DNA from: Acidobacteriia bacterium UBA6623 | GTDB taxonomy: Bacteria > Acidobacteriota > Terriglobia > Bryobacterales > UBA6623 | Length of the DNA: 64,000 bases | NCBI GenBank assembly: GCA_002433055.1 | Contig: DJHJ01000033.1 | Location: forward strand, 58,613-122,612 | Reading direction: 5' to 3' | Part shown: positions 35,670-45,893 of the stretch, piece after piece | Position numbering within the stretch: the stretch's first letter is position 1 | How the letters are laid out: the number at the start of each line of letters is the position of its first letter | Made by a program: the position numbers and the translations under genes | Notes under the pieces: model-generated | What the model saw: the letters and a program-made list of their open reading frames with translations, nothing else | What the model was told of the DNA's origin: nothing | Database searches by the model: none

Positions 35670-37106
35670 ATGTTGCGACCATTTCTTACTCTATCCCTTG
35701 CTTTTTTTCTTCTTTCTTGTTCATCTTCCGTCACTTACGACACTGTTATCGCTAATGGTCGAGTAATGGATCCCGAATCCGGTCTCGACGCGGCACTCCA
35801 CGTAGGAATAAAGGACGGCAAAGTTGCCATCCTAAGCAAAAATGAGATTGACGGTAAAAATGTACTCGATGCCTCCGACCATGTTGTAACGGCAGGCTTC
35901 ATAGATCTTCACCGCCACGGTCATAGCCCCGAGAACTACCGCGCCCAAATTCATGACGGTATTACTAGCACACTGGAACTAGAAATAGGGGTAGAAGATA
36001 TCACGAGCTTTTACTCGGAGCGTGAAGGAACTTCGATACTTAACTACGGTGCCGCGATTAGTCATGCATACTCCCGTAATATCATCATGACTGGGTCAAA
36101 TCCTGGCCTAGAAGGGGAAGCTTTATTGCAACCTCTTACTGGTAATCAACTAAAAGCCTTAGAACAACACATCACGGACGCTCTGAATAGAGGAGCAGTC
36201 GCTGTCGGCTTCGGTCTTGCCTACAGTCCTGGTGCAACATCGACCGAGTTGCTCACCATCTTCGAACTGGCAAAAAAATTCGAGGCCAACTGCCATGTGC
36301 ACATTCGAACCTCCAGAACCGACGCTTCCAACGTTGACGAAGTTCTGCAGTACTCTAAGCAATCAGGAGCAGCACTTCACATTGTTCACATCAATAGCAG
36401 TGGGGCCAAATTGATTCCTCTTTACCTTGAAACAATTGCAAAAGCCCGCCAAGCCGGCATTGATGTGACTACCGAGGCTTATCCATACAATCGCGGCTCG
36501 ACTTTCATCGAATCCCATCTGTTCGATGATTGGGAAACCTATTCAGACGAAAAGATTGGGCAGCACATCTTCGTCGAAACCGGGGAAAACCTCAATCGAA
36601 AATCTTTCGCACACTATAGGGAAAAAGGTGGACTGCTGATCACTCAACCGGCCTATTCAATGGAGATGGTAAGCACAGCAATCGCAAGCCCCCTAACAAT
36701 GATTGCCAGCGATGGAATGTGGCTTGATAAAGGTCGAGCTCATCCTCGAACGTTTGGCACCTATGCTCGTATCTTGGGTCGCTATGTCCGTGAACAACAA
36801 GCTCTTTCACTAATGGATGCGCTCTCCAAAATGAGTCTTCAACCAGCTCGCCGTCTTGAGCGACGCGTACCGGAGATGAGAAACAAAGGGTGTGTACGTG
36901 TTGGTGCGGATGCCGATCTGGTGGTTTTCAACCCAGAGACAGTCATCGACACAGGAACATTCGAAAACCCCGCTCAACACCCAGAAGGAATTCGTCACGT
37001 GCTCGTTAACGGAGCCGCCGTACTGATCGAGTCAGAGATAGTGAAGGGTGTCTTCCCCGGCCGAGCTATTCGAGGAGCAATCAAGGAAAATGGAACAGCT
37101 CCATAG
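35670..37106 (+). CDS. Amidohydrolase (N-acyl-D-amino-acid deacylase-like) lipoprotein
   Basis: A 478-residue exported amidohydrolase. Cys17 in FLLSCSSS is a good lipobox. Then come TVIANGRVMDPESGLD, the metal-binding DLHRHGHS and the C-terminal KGCVRVGADADLVVFNPETV. The barrel includes FGLAYSPGATSTELL (typical of D-aminoacylases, in which GLxYxPG is seen), CHVHIRTS, LHIVHINSSG and the closing ASDGMWL with its metal Asp. It probably deacylates N-acyl amino acids or peptides in the periplasm. A lone promoter is expected in the preceding 120 bases. Confidence 0.87.
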   Translation: MLRPFLTLSLAFFLLSCSSSVTYDTVIANGRVMDPESGLDAALHVGIKDGKVAILSKNEIDGKNVLDASDHVVTAGFIDLHRHGHSPENYRAQIHDGITSTLELEIGVEDITSFYSEREGTSILNYGAAISHAYSRNIIMTGSNPGLEGEALLQPLTGNQLKALEQHITDALNRGAVAVGFGLAYSPGATSTELLTIFELAKKFEANCHVHIRTSRTDASNVDEVLQYSKQSGAALHIVHINSSGAKLIPLYLETIAKARQAGIDVTTEAYPYNRGSTFIESHLFDDWETYSDEKIGQHIFVETGENLNRKSFAHYREKGGLLITQPAYSMEMVSTAIASPLTMIASDGMWLDKGRAHPRTFGTYARILGRYVREQQALSLMDALSKMSLQPARRLERRVPEMRNKGCVRVGADADLVVFNPETVIDTGTFENPAQHPEGIRHVLVNGAAVLIESEIVKGVFPGRAIRGAIKENGTAP

Positions 37107-37227
37107 TGTGACTGACTCACCATAACTGATCAAGGCCATCCGCAATAGTCCAGATTTTCTAGATCAAAGGCAACCCAGGTAATAGAATTAATTGCTAGCC
37201 ATGAGATGATAAAGTCAGTTGCCAGCA

Positions 37228-37908
37228 ATGCCAAATTTGATTCGCGCAGCATTCTACGACTTTGATGGCACTTTGGCTTCGAGTAACGTCGTCACGCGGT
37301 ACGCATACTTTGCTAGAAACCATCCTTCTCGCTTTCAGTCATGTTTACGCTATGTGAAACTGCTACTAACAGTACCCTTGTGGTTGTTGCTGGACTCCTT
37401 TTCACGGCGACTTTTTAACAAAGTTTTCTATCGAGAATACCGTGGCATGCACCAGAATATTCTCAAAGAACAGTCAATGGAAATGTTTTCGACTGAGATT
37501 CTCCCAAAGATTTACCCGGGCGCTCCATCGCTGATAGCATCTGACCGCGCCGATGGATTCAGGCTGGTCCTCATTAGTGGCGGGCTCGATTTCGCAATTA
37601 CCGCTGCGGCTAACCATCTTGGCTTTGACGACATTATTGCCAATCGGTTAGCTCTGAAGAACGGAATAGCAACTGGTGAAATCGTAGCACCACTGCTGGC
37701 TGGACAGGAGAAGGTCGCAGCAATCAAAAACTATTGCCGAGAGTATAATGTTGACACGGAACGCTCAAAAGCGTATTCGGACAGTTTGTCGGATGTGCCG
37801 ATGTTAGAGGCACTGGGTTTGGCTGTTGCAGTCAATCCAGACCGTCACTTAAGAAAAATAGCCGTTAAAAAGAAGTGGGCAATCTTAGATTTACGAGTAT
37901 CGAAATAA
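37228..37908 (+). CDS. HAD-superfamily phosphatase (class IB)
   Basis: A 226-residue HAD phosphatase with AFYDFDGTLASSN (motif I with the nucleophile Asp), LVLISGGLDFAI (motif II) and YSDSLSDVPML (motif IV). A helical, basic membrane-like segment follows motif I (LLLTVPLWLLLDSF). HAD-IB enzymes include phosphoserine phosphatase and lipid phosphatases. It sits 76 bases before the LarA-like gene, so it likely belongs to that operon. The frame has a TTG start nine bases earlier; the ATG at 37228 is preferred. Confidence 0.88.
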   Translation: MPNLIRAAFYDFDGTLASSNVVTRYAYFARNHPSRFQSCLRYVKLLLTVPLWLLLDSFSRRLFNKVFYREYRGMHQNILKEQSMEMFSTEILPKIYPGAPSLIASDRADGFRLVLISGGLDFAITAAANHLGFDDIIANRLALKNGIATGEIVAPLLAGQEKVAAIKNYCREYNVDTERSKAYSDSLSDVPMLEALGLAVAVNPDRHLRKIAVKKKWAILDLRVSK

Positions 37909-37984
37909 TATTTGTCTGTACTCAGAATGAACTGTGCAATCCGGACAAAAAGTTGGCGCTATCCCTGAATATTGAGGTTTTTAA

Positions 37985-39670
37985 GTGAATACAAATAGCC
38001 AGGTCGTCGAAAATTTCACGTTCGGTGACCCTAAACCAAACGCTGTGGGACGAGAAGCACTAGTTCCTTATGATGACTGCATAGCCCACCTCGACCACAC
38101 TTCTGCAAAACGTCTGCTGTGGTACGGCGAGGATTTGATTTCAGTCAAGTTTCCTCCTGGAACTCGTGTCGTCTACCCCAAACCTACGATTCCTGGTCTC
38201 GCTAATCGCGACGCGGCAATCCGATACGCTTTGGAAAATTGTTCTGGCACAAAACCATTTGTCGAGCTACTCCGCCCGGGAATGAAAGTTACCATCGCTA
38301 CAGATGATATTTCGCTACCGCTCCCAATAATGAAACGTCCCGATCTTCGTGAATCCGTACTCACTATCGTTCTCGAATTGCTTGCGCGTCACAGTATTAC
38401 AGACGTAAATATCATCATTGCGACCTCGTTTCATCGCCGGATGGAGCCGTTTGAAATTCAACATGCAGTCGGTAAAAAAATTTTCGACTCTTACTACCCT
38501 CGTAATCTGTACAACCACGACGGCGAAGACCCCGAAGGTATGGTTGAATTAGGTCAAACCGAACTGGGAGAACGCGTACGTATTAACCGCCGAGCGGCTG
38601 AATCTGACCTGTTGATTTACATCAATATCAACCTAGTCCCGATGGATGGAGGAAACAAATCCACTGCAATCGGACTCTGTGATTATCCATCGCTTCAGGC
38701 TCACCATAATCCCGATACTATTCTTAAGAGCGATTCCTACTTCGATGACAAACGCTCAGCGCTTAAAAGCTCAGCTGACCGCATGGGTGAAATCGTCAAC
38801 AAAAACCTCAAAGTGTTTCACATCGAAACGGTTGTAAACAATGCAATGTTCGATCCAAATCTAAGTTTCTTCGTCAAAAACGAGGACCGCTGGAATACCT
38901 TCGACAAGGCAGCGTTCGCAACAGCGAAATTTGGACTCGGTAAGCTTTCACGGAAGACTAAACGTAAGATCCTCTTTTCGGTTCCAGCACCATATGACCT
39001 GATTGCCATACACGCAGGAGAAACACACGAAACTCATGCTAGAACGCTCGCGTACTGCTATCAACAGTACTGTGTTCCCGTCAAAGGTCAATCTGATGTC
39101 GTCGTTTTCGGGATGCCGTTCATTTGTCCCTACAATGTCAACTCTATATTGAACCCGTTGCTTGTACAGGTAATGGCACTGGGATATCTATTTAACATGT
39201 ATCGTGGTATGCCTATAGTGAAAAAAAATGGTGTTCTAATTGTTACTCATCCTCTTTACAACGAATTTGACCCAAAGCATCATCCGTCTTACATCGAATT
39301 TTTCAATCGTATTTTGCCTGCGACAAATGATTCGCACATCCTACAGAGAAAATACGAAGAAGAATTTGCTAAAAATCCCGATTACATTGAGATGTATCGC
39401 AAAGGTCACGCTTACCACGGCGTACATCCCTTCTATATGTGGTACTGGGGAGAGAATGGACGCGCACATGTAGGCAAAGTCATCGTCGTAGGCGCAGAAG
39501 ATTCTCATACCGCTAAGGTGATGGGGTGGGAAACGGCTGCAACAATGGAAGAAGCCCTTGAAATGGCTCATTCACACGTAGGACGGAAGCCCAGTGTAAC
39601 TCATCTGCATATTCCCCCAATTGGCATGGTTGATGTCTCCGGGCAAAGGGAAACGGTTGAGCCAGCATGA
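37985..39670 (+). CDS. Divergent LarA-like (DUF2088) protein
   Basis: A 561-residue relative of nickel-dependent lactate racemase LarA. TDDISLPLP (106-114) stands in for the LarA DxxRP motif, with Leu for the Arg. His150 in TSFHRRMEP fits the first catalytic His. Lys225 in MDGGNKST fits the Lys that carries the nickel pincer cofactor, but the His before it is not seen. The C-terminal part is longer than in LarA and has family-specific blocks (FGMPFICPYNVNS, VIVVGAED). The start is GTG at 37985. Its stop overlaps the next gene as ATGA. It probably acts on a 2-hydroxyacid, but the chemistry is open. Confidence 0.72.
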   Translation: MNTNSQVVENFTFGDPKPNAVGREALVPYDDCIAHLDHTSAKRLLWYGEDLISVKFPPGTRVVYPKPTIPGLANRDAAIRYALENCSGTKPFVELLRPGMKVTIATDDISLPLPIMKRPDLRESVLTIVLELLARHSITDVNIIIATSFHRRMEPFEIQHAVGKKIFDSYYPRNLYNHDGEDPEGMVELGQTELGERVRINRRAAESDLLIYININLVPMDGGNKSTAIGLCDYPSLQAHHNPDTILKSDSYFDDKRSALKSSADRMGEIVNKNLKVFHIETVVNNAMFDPNLSFFVKNEDRWNTFDKAAFATAKFGLGKLSRKTKRKILFSVPAPYDLIAIHAGETHETHARTLAYCYQQYCVPVKGQSDVVVFGMPFICPYNVNSILNPLLVQVMALGYLFNMYRGMPIVKKNGVLIVTHPLYNEFDPKHHPSYIEFFNRILPATNDSHILQRKYEEEFAKNPDYIEMYRKGHAYHGVHPFYMWYWGENGRAHVGKVIVVGAEDSHTAKVMGWETAATMEEALEMAHSHVGRKPSVTHLHIPPIGMVDVSGQRETVEPA

Positions 39671-40653
39671 AAACTGCTCTAATAACCGGTGCAACTGGTT
39701 TTCTTGGTAGACATTTGGTGGCTCAGCTCAGTCAGGCAGAACCAGAAATTCACCTACGTCTACTGTGCCGTTCACCTTGGCGAGACGACCTCGAAAAATC
39801 AACCGAAGTGGTCCTCGGTGACATCACATCTCGAAGCGACGTAGATCGAGCAGTAAAAGGTGTCGACCAGATTTATCACCTTGCAGGAATTGTACAACGT
39901 CAACCCAAAGACCCGTCGTTACTTTACAACACCCATGTCGAGGGTACTCGTCATGTCTGTGAAGCGATGCATCGATACGGTGTATCAAAAGCAGTTTTTA
40001 TCTCGACCTCAGGAACTATAGCAGTCGGCCATACACCAGCAGAGCGCGATGAAACGGCTAAGTATGCTACTAGGACGGTTGAAGGATGGCCCTACTACAC
40101 AAGTAAAATCGACGCAGAGAAGCTAGCTTTAAAGTATGTCGAAGAAAAAGAACTGCCGATTGTCATTGTTAATCCGAGTTTACTACTGGGGCCAGGCGAC
40201 GATCGTTTTTCCTCAACTCAAGACATAGCATTGTTTCTTGAAGGGCAAATCATGGCGATTCCTAGTGGTGGGCTAAATTTGGTGGACGTTCGTGACGTCG
40301 CCGCCACTATCATAAGTGCCATGCATCAGGGGCGAATAGGAGAACGCTATCTGCTTGGTGGCGTGAATTGGACTTTTAAAGAATTGATTACACACACAGC
40401 TCAAATTTCAGGCCTGCCAACTCCGAAAATAGAACCCCCTCTATGGTTAGCTCTTGGAAGCGCCAAACTATTAAGAGCCACCATGCCACTAATCGGACAT
40501 GAATTCAAACTCGACGATGAATCCATTAGGATGTCTGCTTGTTTTTGGTATTGCAGCACAGCCAAGGCACGTAAAGAGCTAGGACTCAAAACCCGTGACC
40601 CCATGGCCACTTTGAGAGAAACGATAAGTTATATTCGCTTCGGGTCACGATAG
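39667..40653 (+). CDS. NAD-dependent epimerase/dehydrogenase (extended SDR)
   Basis: A 328-residue extended SDR: TGATGFLGRH for NAD(P) binding, HLAGIVQ, Tyr-x3-Lys in PYYTSKIDAEKLAL, then VNPSLLLGPGDDR. It resembles HpnA-like and dihydroflavonol-reductase-like enzymes. It overlaps the LarA-like gene by four bases. With the HAD phosphatase it makes a three-gene operon that could dephosphorylate, reduce and racemise or epimerise one hydroxyacid or sugar acid. That role is inferred only from the arrangement. Confidence 0.85.
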   Translation: MKTALITGATGFLGRHLVAQLSQAEPEIHLRLLCRSPWRDDLEKSTEVVLGDITSRSDVDRAVKGVDQIYHLAGIVQRQPKDPSLLYNTHVEGTRHVCEAMHRYGVSKAVFISTSGTIAVGHTPAERDETAKYATRTVEGWPYYTSKIDAEKLALKYVEEKELPIVIVNPSLLLGPGDDRFSSTQDIALFLEGQIMAIPSGGLNLVDVRDVAATIISAMHQGRIGERYLLGGVNWTFKELITHTAQISGLPTPKIEPPLWLALGSAKLLRATMPLIGHEFKLDDESIRMSACFWYCSTAKARKELGLKTRDPMATLRETISYIRFGSR

Positions 40654-40774
40654 TTTTGAAGTGAAATTTATTGGTAAACTAGCGGCTAACTTCTCATCGG
40701 GTTGAAATTTTTCTATTTCTACCCTGAGCTTGAGCTAAAGTCGATTAATCAGATCCCTGACAAGGGTACAGAAA

Positions 40775-42013
40775 TTGATGAACACAGCAACCAAGAAGAT
40801 TGCAGTGGTTTTAGTTGGGACTGGGTTATTGTATCTGTTCGGTGCGCGCGTGTATGACACCCAGCAATCTACTAAAAAACCTCGGCGAATGCATGCTAGA
40901 GGCCGTGTTATCACGGTCGAGGTAGTAAAATCGCATCTGGGCTACATCCAGAAAGACCTATTGCTTACCGGACCTCTAAAAGCGAAAGAGTCCGTAGATG
41001 TTAGCCCTCACTCTCAAGGGCGAGTGAAAGAGCTTTACTTCAATGTCGGTGACCGCATAGAAAAAGGCACTCTAATCGCCACTCTTGATGACGAAGAGTT
41101 GCAGCAACAAGTTAACCGAGCGCACGCCAGTATTTTAGTAACCGGTGCTACTCTTATCCAACGCATTGCCGAACGTCAAAATGAACAAGCCGAACTCGAA
41201 AGAGCCACTCAATTATTCAAAGAAGAACTGTTATCACTCCGAGACTACGATACCCACAAAACTGGGATAGCTGTCATAAATGCCCAGGTTGAACTGGCGA
41301 AAGCACAAAAACAACAAGCCGAAGCTCAGTTGCTCGAACTAGAAATCAGGCTCTCTCGAACAAAAATTTACTCACCAATAAGAGGTATCGTGGCGAACCG
41401 TTACGTTGATGTGGGTGCACTGGTAAGTCCCAGTGTTGCAGTGATACGCGTAGTAAACCTCACGACAATGGTGACACAGGGAAACGTGCCAGAAAGAGAT
41501 ATTGGTCGGCTTCGGATTGGCACCAAAGCAGTCGTCCAAGTGGATGCGATACCTGAACATGTTTTCACTGGAAAAGTTGCACGCATCTCCCCTGTTCTCG
41601 ATGCAGCAACCCGTAGTGCTCTGATCGAAATCGATATTCCCAATTCGAGAAATCTTTTGAAGGCAGAAATGTTCACTCGCATCGCGTTGCAGTTGGGATC
41701 AACCCGTGAAGCCTTACTCATTCCTCGTGAAAGCTTAGTCCACCGTGGCGAGCAGCCTGGCGTCTACGTTGTTCACGCAGACAAACCAACCTTCCAACCC
41801 ATTGAAATTGGTCTTGCCCGTGAAAACCACGTGGAAGTTCTAGCCAACCTTGCAGTCAACACCCAGATCGTCGGCCGAGGGGCAGCGATGTTACGTGAGG
41901 GTGATCGAATCCGGTTTAAAAACAAAGAGAACGTAGAGCAAGAAAAACTGCGTCGAGAAAAAAACTCGGCCGTCCTCAAAGGACCAAACCCCCTGATGTC
42001 TGAGTTCATATGA
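40775..42013 (+). CDS. RND efflux periplasmic adaptor (membrane fusion protein)
   Basis: A 412-residue adaptor of the HlyD/AcrA family. An N-terminal hydrophobic helix (9-27) anchors it. The lipoyl halves are VSPHSQGRVKELYFNVGDRIEKGTLIATL and SPIRGIVANRYVDVGALVSPS, in pieces flanking a long coiled coil (about 110-200). It delivers substrate from the pump to an outer-membrane channel, although no TolC-like gene adjoins. It overlaps the pump gene by ATGA. Confidence 0.88.
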   Translation: MMNTATKKIAVVLVGTGLLYLFGARVYDTQQSTKKPRRMHARGRVITVEVVKSHLGYIQKDLLLTGPLKAKESVDVSPHSQGRVKELYFNVGDRIEKGTLIATLDDEELQQQVNRAHASILVTGATLIQRIAERQNEQAELERATQLFKEELLSLRDYDTHKTGIAVINAQVELAKAQKQQAEAQLLELEIRLSRTKIYSPIRGIVANRYVDVGALVSPSVAVIRVVNLTTMVTQGNVPERDIGRLRIGTKAVVQVDAIPEHVFTGKVARISPVLDAATRSALIEIDIPNSRNLLKAEMFTRIALQLGSTREALLIPRESLVHRGEQPGVYVVHADKPTFQPIEIGLARENHVEVLANLAVNTQIVGRGAAMLREGDRIRFKNKENVEQEKLRREKNSAVLKGPNPLMSEFI

Positions 42014-45000
42014 ACATCTCCGAGTTTTCAATCCGTAGACCAGTAACAGTTTCAATGGGGTGCGCCATGGCTCTGCTAGTGGGAGGTATCTCACTATTTC
42101 AGATCCCTGTCGATCTAATGCCCGAACGCGAATACCCAACTATAAGCGTCAACGTAACCTATGAGGGGGTTGCTCCTGAAGAAATGGAAACATTAGTTGC
42201 TCGTCCTCTTGAGCAAGCATTGGCAGCCGCGCCTGGGCTGGAAGAAATTACTTCTTCTTCTTCAGAAGGCAGAACCAATGTACGCTGCCGTTTTCTATAC
42301 GGCACAGATCTCGATGAAGCTGCCAACGATATTCGAGCTCGAATCGATCGTCGCCGAACGGTACTGCCAGATGATATCAATCCTCCTACCGTCTACAAGT
42401 ACGACATCACACAGTACCCAATCATGTCACTAACAGTTGCGTCGGCGAACATGGATCCGAAGCAGCTGCGGCACTTCACAGAAAAACACATTGCTTATCG
42501 TCTCGAGCGTGTTCTGGGAGTCGCGCAAGTCCGAATTTCTGGTGGATTACGACGCCAGGTCCATGTTGATCTATCTCTCGACAAACTAAGATCACTTCGA
42601 ATTCCTACATCTCAGGTAGTATCGATACTACGCCAAGAAAACGTTAACCGCCCAGTGGGGCCAGTGAGAGAAGGTCGCTACGAAGTACTCTTCCGTACCA
42701 CTGGTGAGTTTCAAAATGTTAATGAAATTCTGGATGTTGGTATCGCAACTCGAGCTGGTGTGCCTGTATATCTCAGAGATATTGCCACCGTCAAAGACTC
42801 TCATGAAGAGGTGCGACATCTAGTTTCTGCCGACGGGAAACCAGCAGTTCGCCTTTATATTTATAAACAATCGGGTGGAAATACAGTTGAAGTTTCCACG
42901 GGGGTCCACGAAGAAATGGCTCTCCTTGGGGAGGATTATCCGACGGTATCAATCACCTCACCCTGGGATTCGGCTAATTTCATTCGTGATGCAATCCAGA
43001 ATTTACAGCAAGCGGCTATCGTCGGTGGTGGTTTAGCGTTATTCGTTTTATTTTTTTTCCTTAGAAATCTCACCAGCACTCTTCTCATCGGAATAGCCAT
43101 CCCAATTTCCGTTATTACTACTTTTGCTTTGATGTTTCTGAATGGTTTCACTCTAAACGTCATTTCATTTGGTGGTTTAGCTTTGGGCGTTGGGATGTTG
43201 GTTGACAATTCCATAGTTGTACTAGAAAACATCTTTCGTCACCACGAAGAAGGAAAGAGTAGCAAGCAAGCCGCCATCGCAGGAAGTAGAGAAGTAACGA
43301 CTGCAATCACGGCTTCGACCCTCACAACAGTCTCCGTCTTTTTGCCCGTCTTATTCATGGGTGGCATGTCGGCTCAAATCTTTAGACAGTTGGCATGGGT
43401 GATTTCTTTCTCACTATTTTGTTCCCTGCTAATTTCAATTTCAGTCGTACCAGCGCTGTGTGCTCGCTTTCTTCAAAGAAACAACATTTCTGCAAATCGA
43501 GCTGGTCAGCTCCTCACAAAATTTCACAGGAAATTAGAGTCCAACTACACAACCATTCTTACTAGAGCTGTGTCATATCCGCGTACTGTCGTCATGACTG
43601 CCGTACTGTTATTTATTGGATCCACATATTTTGCGCCGTTGATTGGTGTGGAACTCCAACCAGAGGTCGACGAAGGCCAACTTCGGATTGATCTCGAATT
43701 AGAGCCAGGGACCCGCGTGCAGGTTACTCATGAAGTAACTCAACGCGTTGAGAAGGTAATTCGAGAAAACGCCCCCGAGGTCAAGCATATTCTGACTCAA
43801 GTTGGCAGTTCCAGCTCTTGGGACGACGACGGCGGCAACGAGGCCGAGTTGCGAATCGAGCTAGTCGATCAAAATGACCGAGTCCGCTCTGCAGGTGAAA
43901 TTGCAGAGGCCCTTCGACCTTTGGTCTACGTGGAGCCAGGTATGCGGATTCGTACTCGAGTTAGAAGTGGTTTGCGAATGACTCGATTTAGTGACGAAGA
44001 CCGTCTCAGTGTTGAAGTACGCGGCCACGACATAGTAGTTCTACGTCGGCTCGCCAGTCGCGTGCACGAAATCATGATGGCGACTGAAGGTGTCCGTAAT
44101 GCCCGAATCAGTCAACAAAGCGGCTTTCCAGAGATGTTGGTCTCTATCGATCGTGCAAAAGCAACAGCAATGGGTCTAACAGTTTCCGAAGTCACCCAAA
44201 CTTTGGAAACAGCCATCGGTGGAACTCGTGCGTCAATGTACCGTGAACAAGGTGATGAATACGATATTCTCGTTCGATTAGACGAGGAGGATCGATTGAA
44301 TATCGATCAAGTGACAAGAATCCCTATAACCTTGCCTAACTCTGATGTGATTCCTGCTGAGAGCATTATACGTCTACAGAGGCGGGAGGGACCTTTTCAA
44401 ATTCGTCGCTCTGATCAAGAGCGCATAATCATAATTAGTGGTGCAATTGTCAACCGCGATCTGGGGAGTGTAGTAGCCGACTTACGAGAACCTATTTCGG
44501 GTATCAGCAAACCCCCAGGATATGAGGTCGTATTTGGCGGTGAGTACGAGGAACAGCAAGAATCGTTTCGGCAAATGACCTTTGCCACGGTTTTAGCGCT
44601 CCTACTGGTTTACATGGTGATGGCTTCACAGTTTGAGTCATTGCGTGATCCACTGATCATCTTGTTCTCGGTTCCAATGGCAACAACCGGCATAATTGTT
44701 ACCATGCTTGCAACAGAAACGACCTTTAATATTCAAGCCTTTCTTGGTCTCATCGTTCTAGTGGGGATTGTCGTCAATAATGCCATCGTTTTATTGGATT
44801 ACATGAATCACCTTCGTCGTAATCAAGGCATGGATCCAATACAAGCTGTACTTACAGCTGGCCAGCGACGTTTGCGGCCAATCCTGATGACAACGATCAC
44901 AACCGTACTGGGCCTAACGCCAATGGCGTTGGGTATCGGAGAAGGCGGAGAACTACAATCGCCTATGGCACGTGTTGTCATTGGTGGACTACTAAGCTCA

Positions 45001-45117
45001 ACATTAATCACTTTAGTTTTGATTCCTACGATCTATTTGGTTCTGGAAAATCGCTTCGGTAAAGGTTATAGTCAACCGCTTACTAAACTCGGGCCAACAA
45101 AACCGCGTGCCGATTAA
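42010..45117 (+). CDS. RND-superfamily efflux permease (HAE1-like)
   Basis: A 1035-residue trimeric proton-driven pump with the usual two-half design of 12 helices. It shows SIRRPVTVSM at the start, GLALGVGMLVDNSIVVLENIF in helix 4 and LVGIVVNNAIVLLDYMNH in helix 10. The helix-4 proton site reads Asp-Asn rather than the Asp-Asp of AcrB, which is common in pumps of other types. The substrate is unknown; lipids, bile-like compounds and drugs are candidates. It is the last gene of a two-gene operon with the adaptor. Confidence 0.93.
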   Translation: MNISEFSIRRPVTVSMGCAMALLVGGISLFQIPVDLMPEREYPTISVNVTYEGVAPEEMETLVARPLEQALAAAPGLEEITSSSSEGRTNVRCRFLYGTDLDEAANDIRARIDRRRTVLPDDINPPTVYKYDITQYPIMSLTVASANMDPKQLRHFTEKHIAYRLERVLGVAQVRISGGLRRQVHVDLSLDKLRSLRIPTSQVVSILRQENVNRPVGPVREGRYEVLFRTTGEFQNVNEILDVGIATRAGVPVYLRDIATVKDSHEEVRHLVSADGKPAVRLYIYKQSGGNTVEVSTGVHEEMALLGEDYPTVSITSPWDSANFIRDAIQNLQQAAIVGGGLALFVLFFFLRNLTSTLLIGIAIPISVITTFALMFLNGFTLNVISFGGLALGVGMLVDNSIVVLENIFRHHEEGKSSKQAAIAGSREVTTAITASTLTTVSVFLPVLFMGGMSAQIFRQLAWVISFSLFCSLLISISVVPALCARFLQRNNISANRAGQLLTKFHRKLESNYTTILTRAVSYPRTVVMTAVLLFIGSTYFAPLIGVELQPEVDEGQLRIDLELEPGTRVQVTHEVTQRVEKVIRENAPEVKHILTQVGSSSSWDDDGGNEAELRIELVDQNDRVRSAGEIAEALRPLVYVEPGMRIRTRVRSGLRMTRFSDEDRLSVEVRGHDIVVLRRLASRVHEIMMATEGVRNARISQQSGFPEMLVSIDRAKATAMGLTVSEVTQTLETAIGGTRASMYREQGDEYDILVRLDEEDRLNIDQVTRIPITLPNSDVIPAESIIRLQRREGPFQIRRSDQERIIIISGAIVNRDLGSVVADLREPISGISKPPGYEVVFGGEYEEQQESFRQMTFATVLALLLVYMVMASQFESLRDPLIILFSVPMATTGIIVTMLATETTFNIQAFLGLIVLVGIVVNNAIVLLDYMNHLRRNQGMDPIQAVLTAGQRRLRPILMTTITTVLGLTPMALGIGEGGELQSPMARVVIGGLLSSTLITLVLIPTIYLVLENRFGKGYSQPLTKLGPTKPRAD

Positions 45118-45223
45118 TTGATAGTTTTATGCACAAAGGCTTTATGGAATAAGGACAACTGTGACATGCGTCGAATAGCTATAATTTTCTAGTTTCTTAC
45201 GAGCCAGTGCATCGTTAAGATCA

Positions 45224-45799
45224 ATGATAGTCCTTGCATCCGCCTCACCTCGCCGACAGGAGTTACTCCACAATGCAGGAATCTTGTTCGAGACACGTCC
45301 GGCTAGTATCGATGAGACTCCTCTACCCGGCGAACCTGCACAGAAATATATTTTACGGCTCGCTGAAAGCAAAGCCCGTATCGTGGCCAAACCAGGAGAG
45401 ACTGTTTTGGGCGCTGATACCATCGTGGTGATTGATCAGAAAATTTTGGGAAAACCGACAGATCAGAAGGAAGCCGTCACTATGCTTCGTCTTCTATCTG
45501 GCCAAGTGCATGAGGTTATGACTGCTGTCTGCATTCTGTGTGAAAAGAAATCCCAAACCTTCATAGAAACAACCTCAGTTCACTTCAGGGAATTGAGTGA
45601 ACAAGAGATGCAAACCTACGCTAGTAGTGGAGAATCATTCGACAAGGCTGGAGCATACGGCATCCAAACTGGTGCATCAAAATTCGTGGAGAGGATCGAA
45701 GGCTGTTATTTCAACGTTGTCGGCCTACCTATTGCTCGTGTCTATAAGTTGCTGCAATCTGTTGGACCTCCAGCAGACTTTACCCGAAAACAAAGATGA
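45224..45799 (+). CDS. maf: Maf-family nucleoside triphosphate pyrophosphatase
   Basis: A 191-residue Maf protein with the SASPRRQELL N-terminal motif, LGADTIVVIDQKILGKP and AGAYGIQTGAS. These enzymes hydrolyse modified or mispaired nucleotides (dTTP, UTP or m7GTP analogues), keeping the pools clean, and some also slow septation. It starts about 100 bases after the RND gene, so a separate promoter is probable (a TATAAT lies at 45180-45185). It precedes lysS. Confidence 0.92.
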   Translation: MIVLASASPRRQELLHNAGILFETRPASIDETPLPGEPAQKYILRLAESKARIVAKPGETVLGADTIVVIDQKILGKPTDQKEAVTMLRLLSGQVHEVMTAVCILCEKKSQTFIETTSVHFRELSEQEMQTYASSGESFDKAGAYGIQTGASKFVERIEGCYFNVVGLPIARVYKLLQSVGPPADFTRKQR

Positions 45800-45849
45800 T
45801 AATGAACAAGATGCTTTGCCTTCCCCACGGAATACAGATCGGGCAGCCC

Positions 45850-45855
45850 TATAAT
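45850..45855 (+). promoter_or_regulatory. Candidate -10 box before lysS
   Basis: TATAAT lies 39 bases before the lysS TTG start. No good -35 is seen at 16-18 bases, so the call is weak. Confidence 0.3.
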
Positions 45856-45893
45856 AAACAGTTGACCTCAAGTAAGTAACTGGAGGAAGTCCC

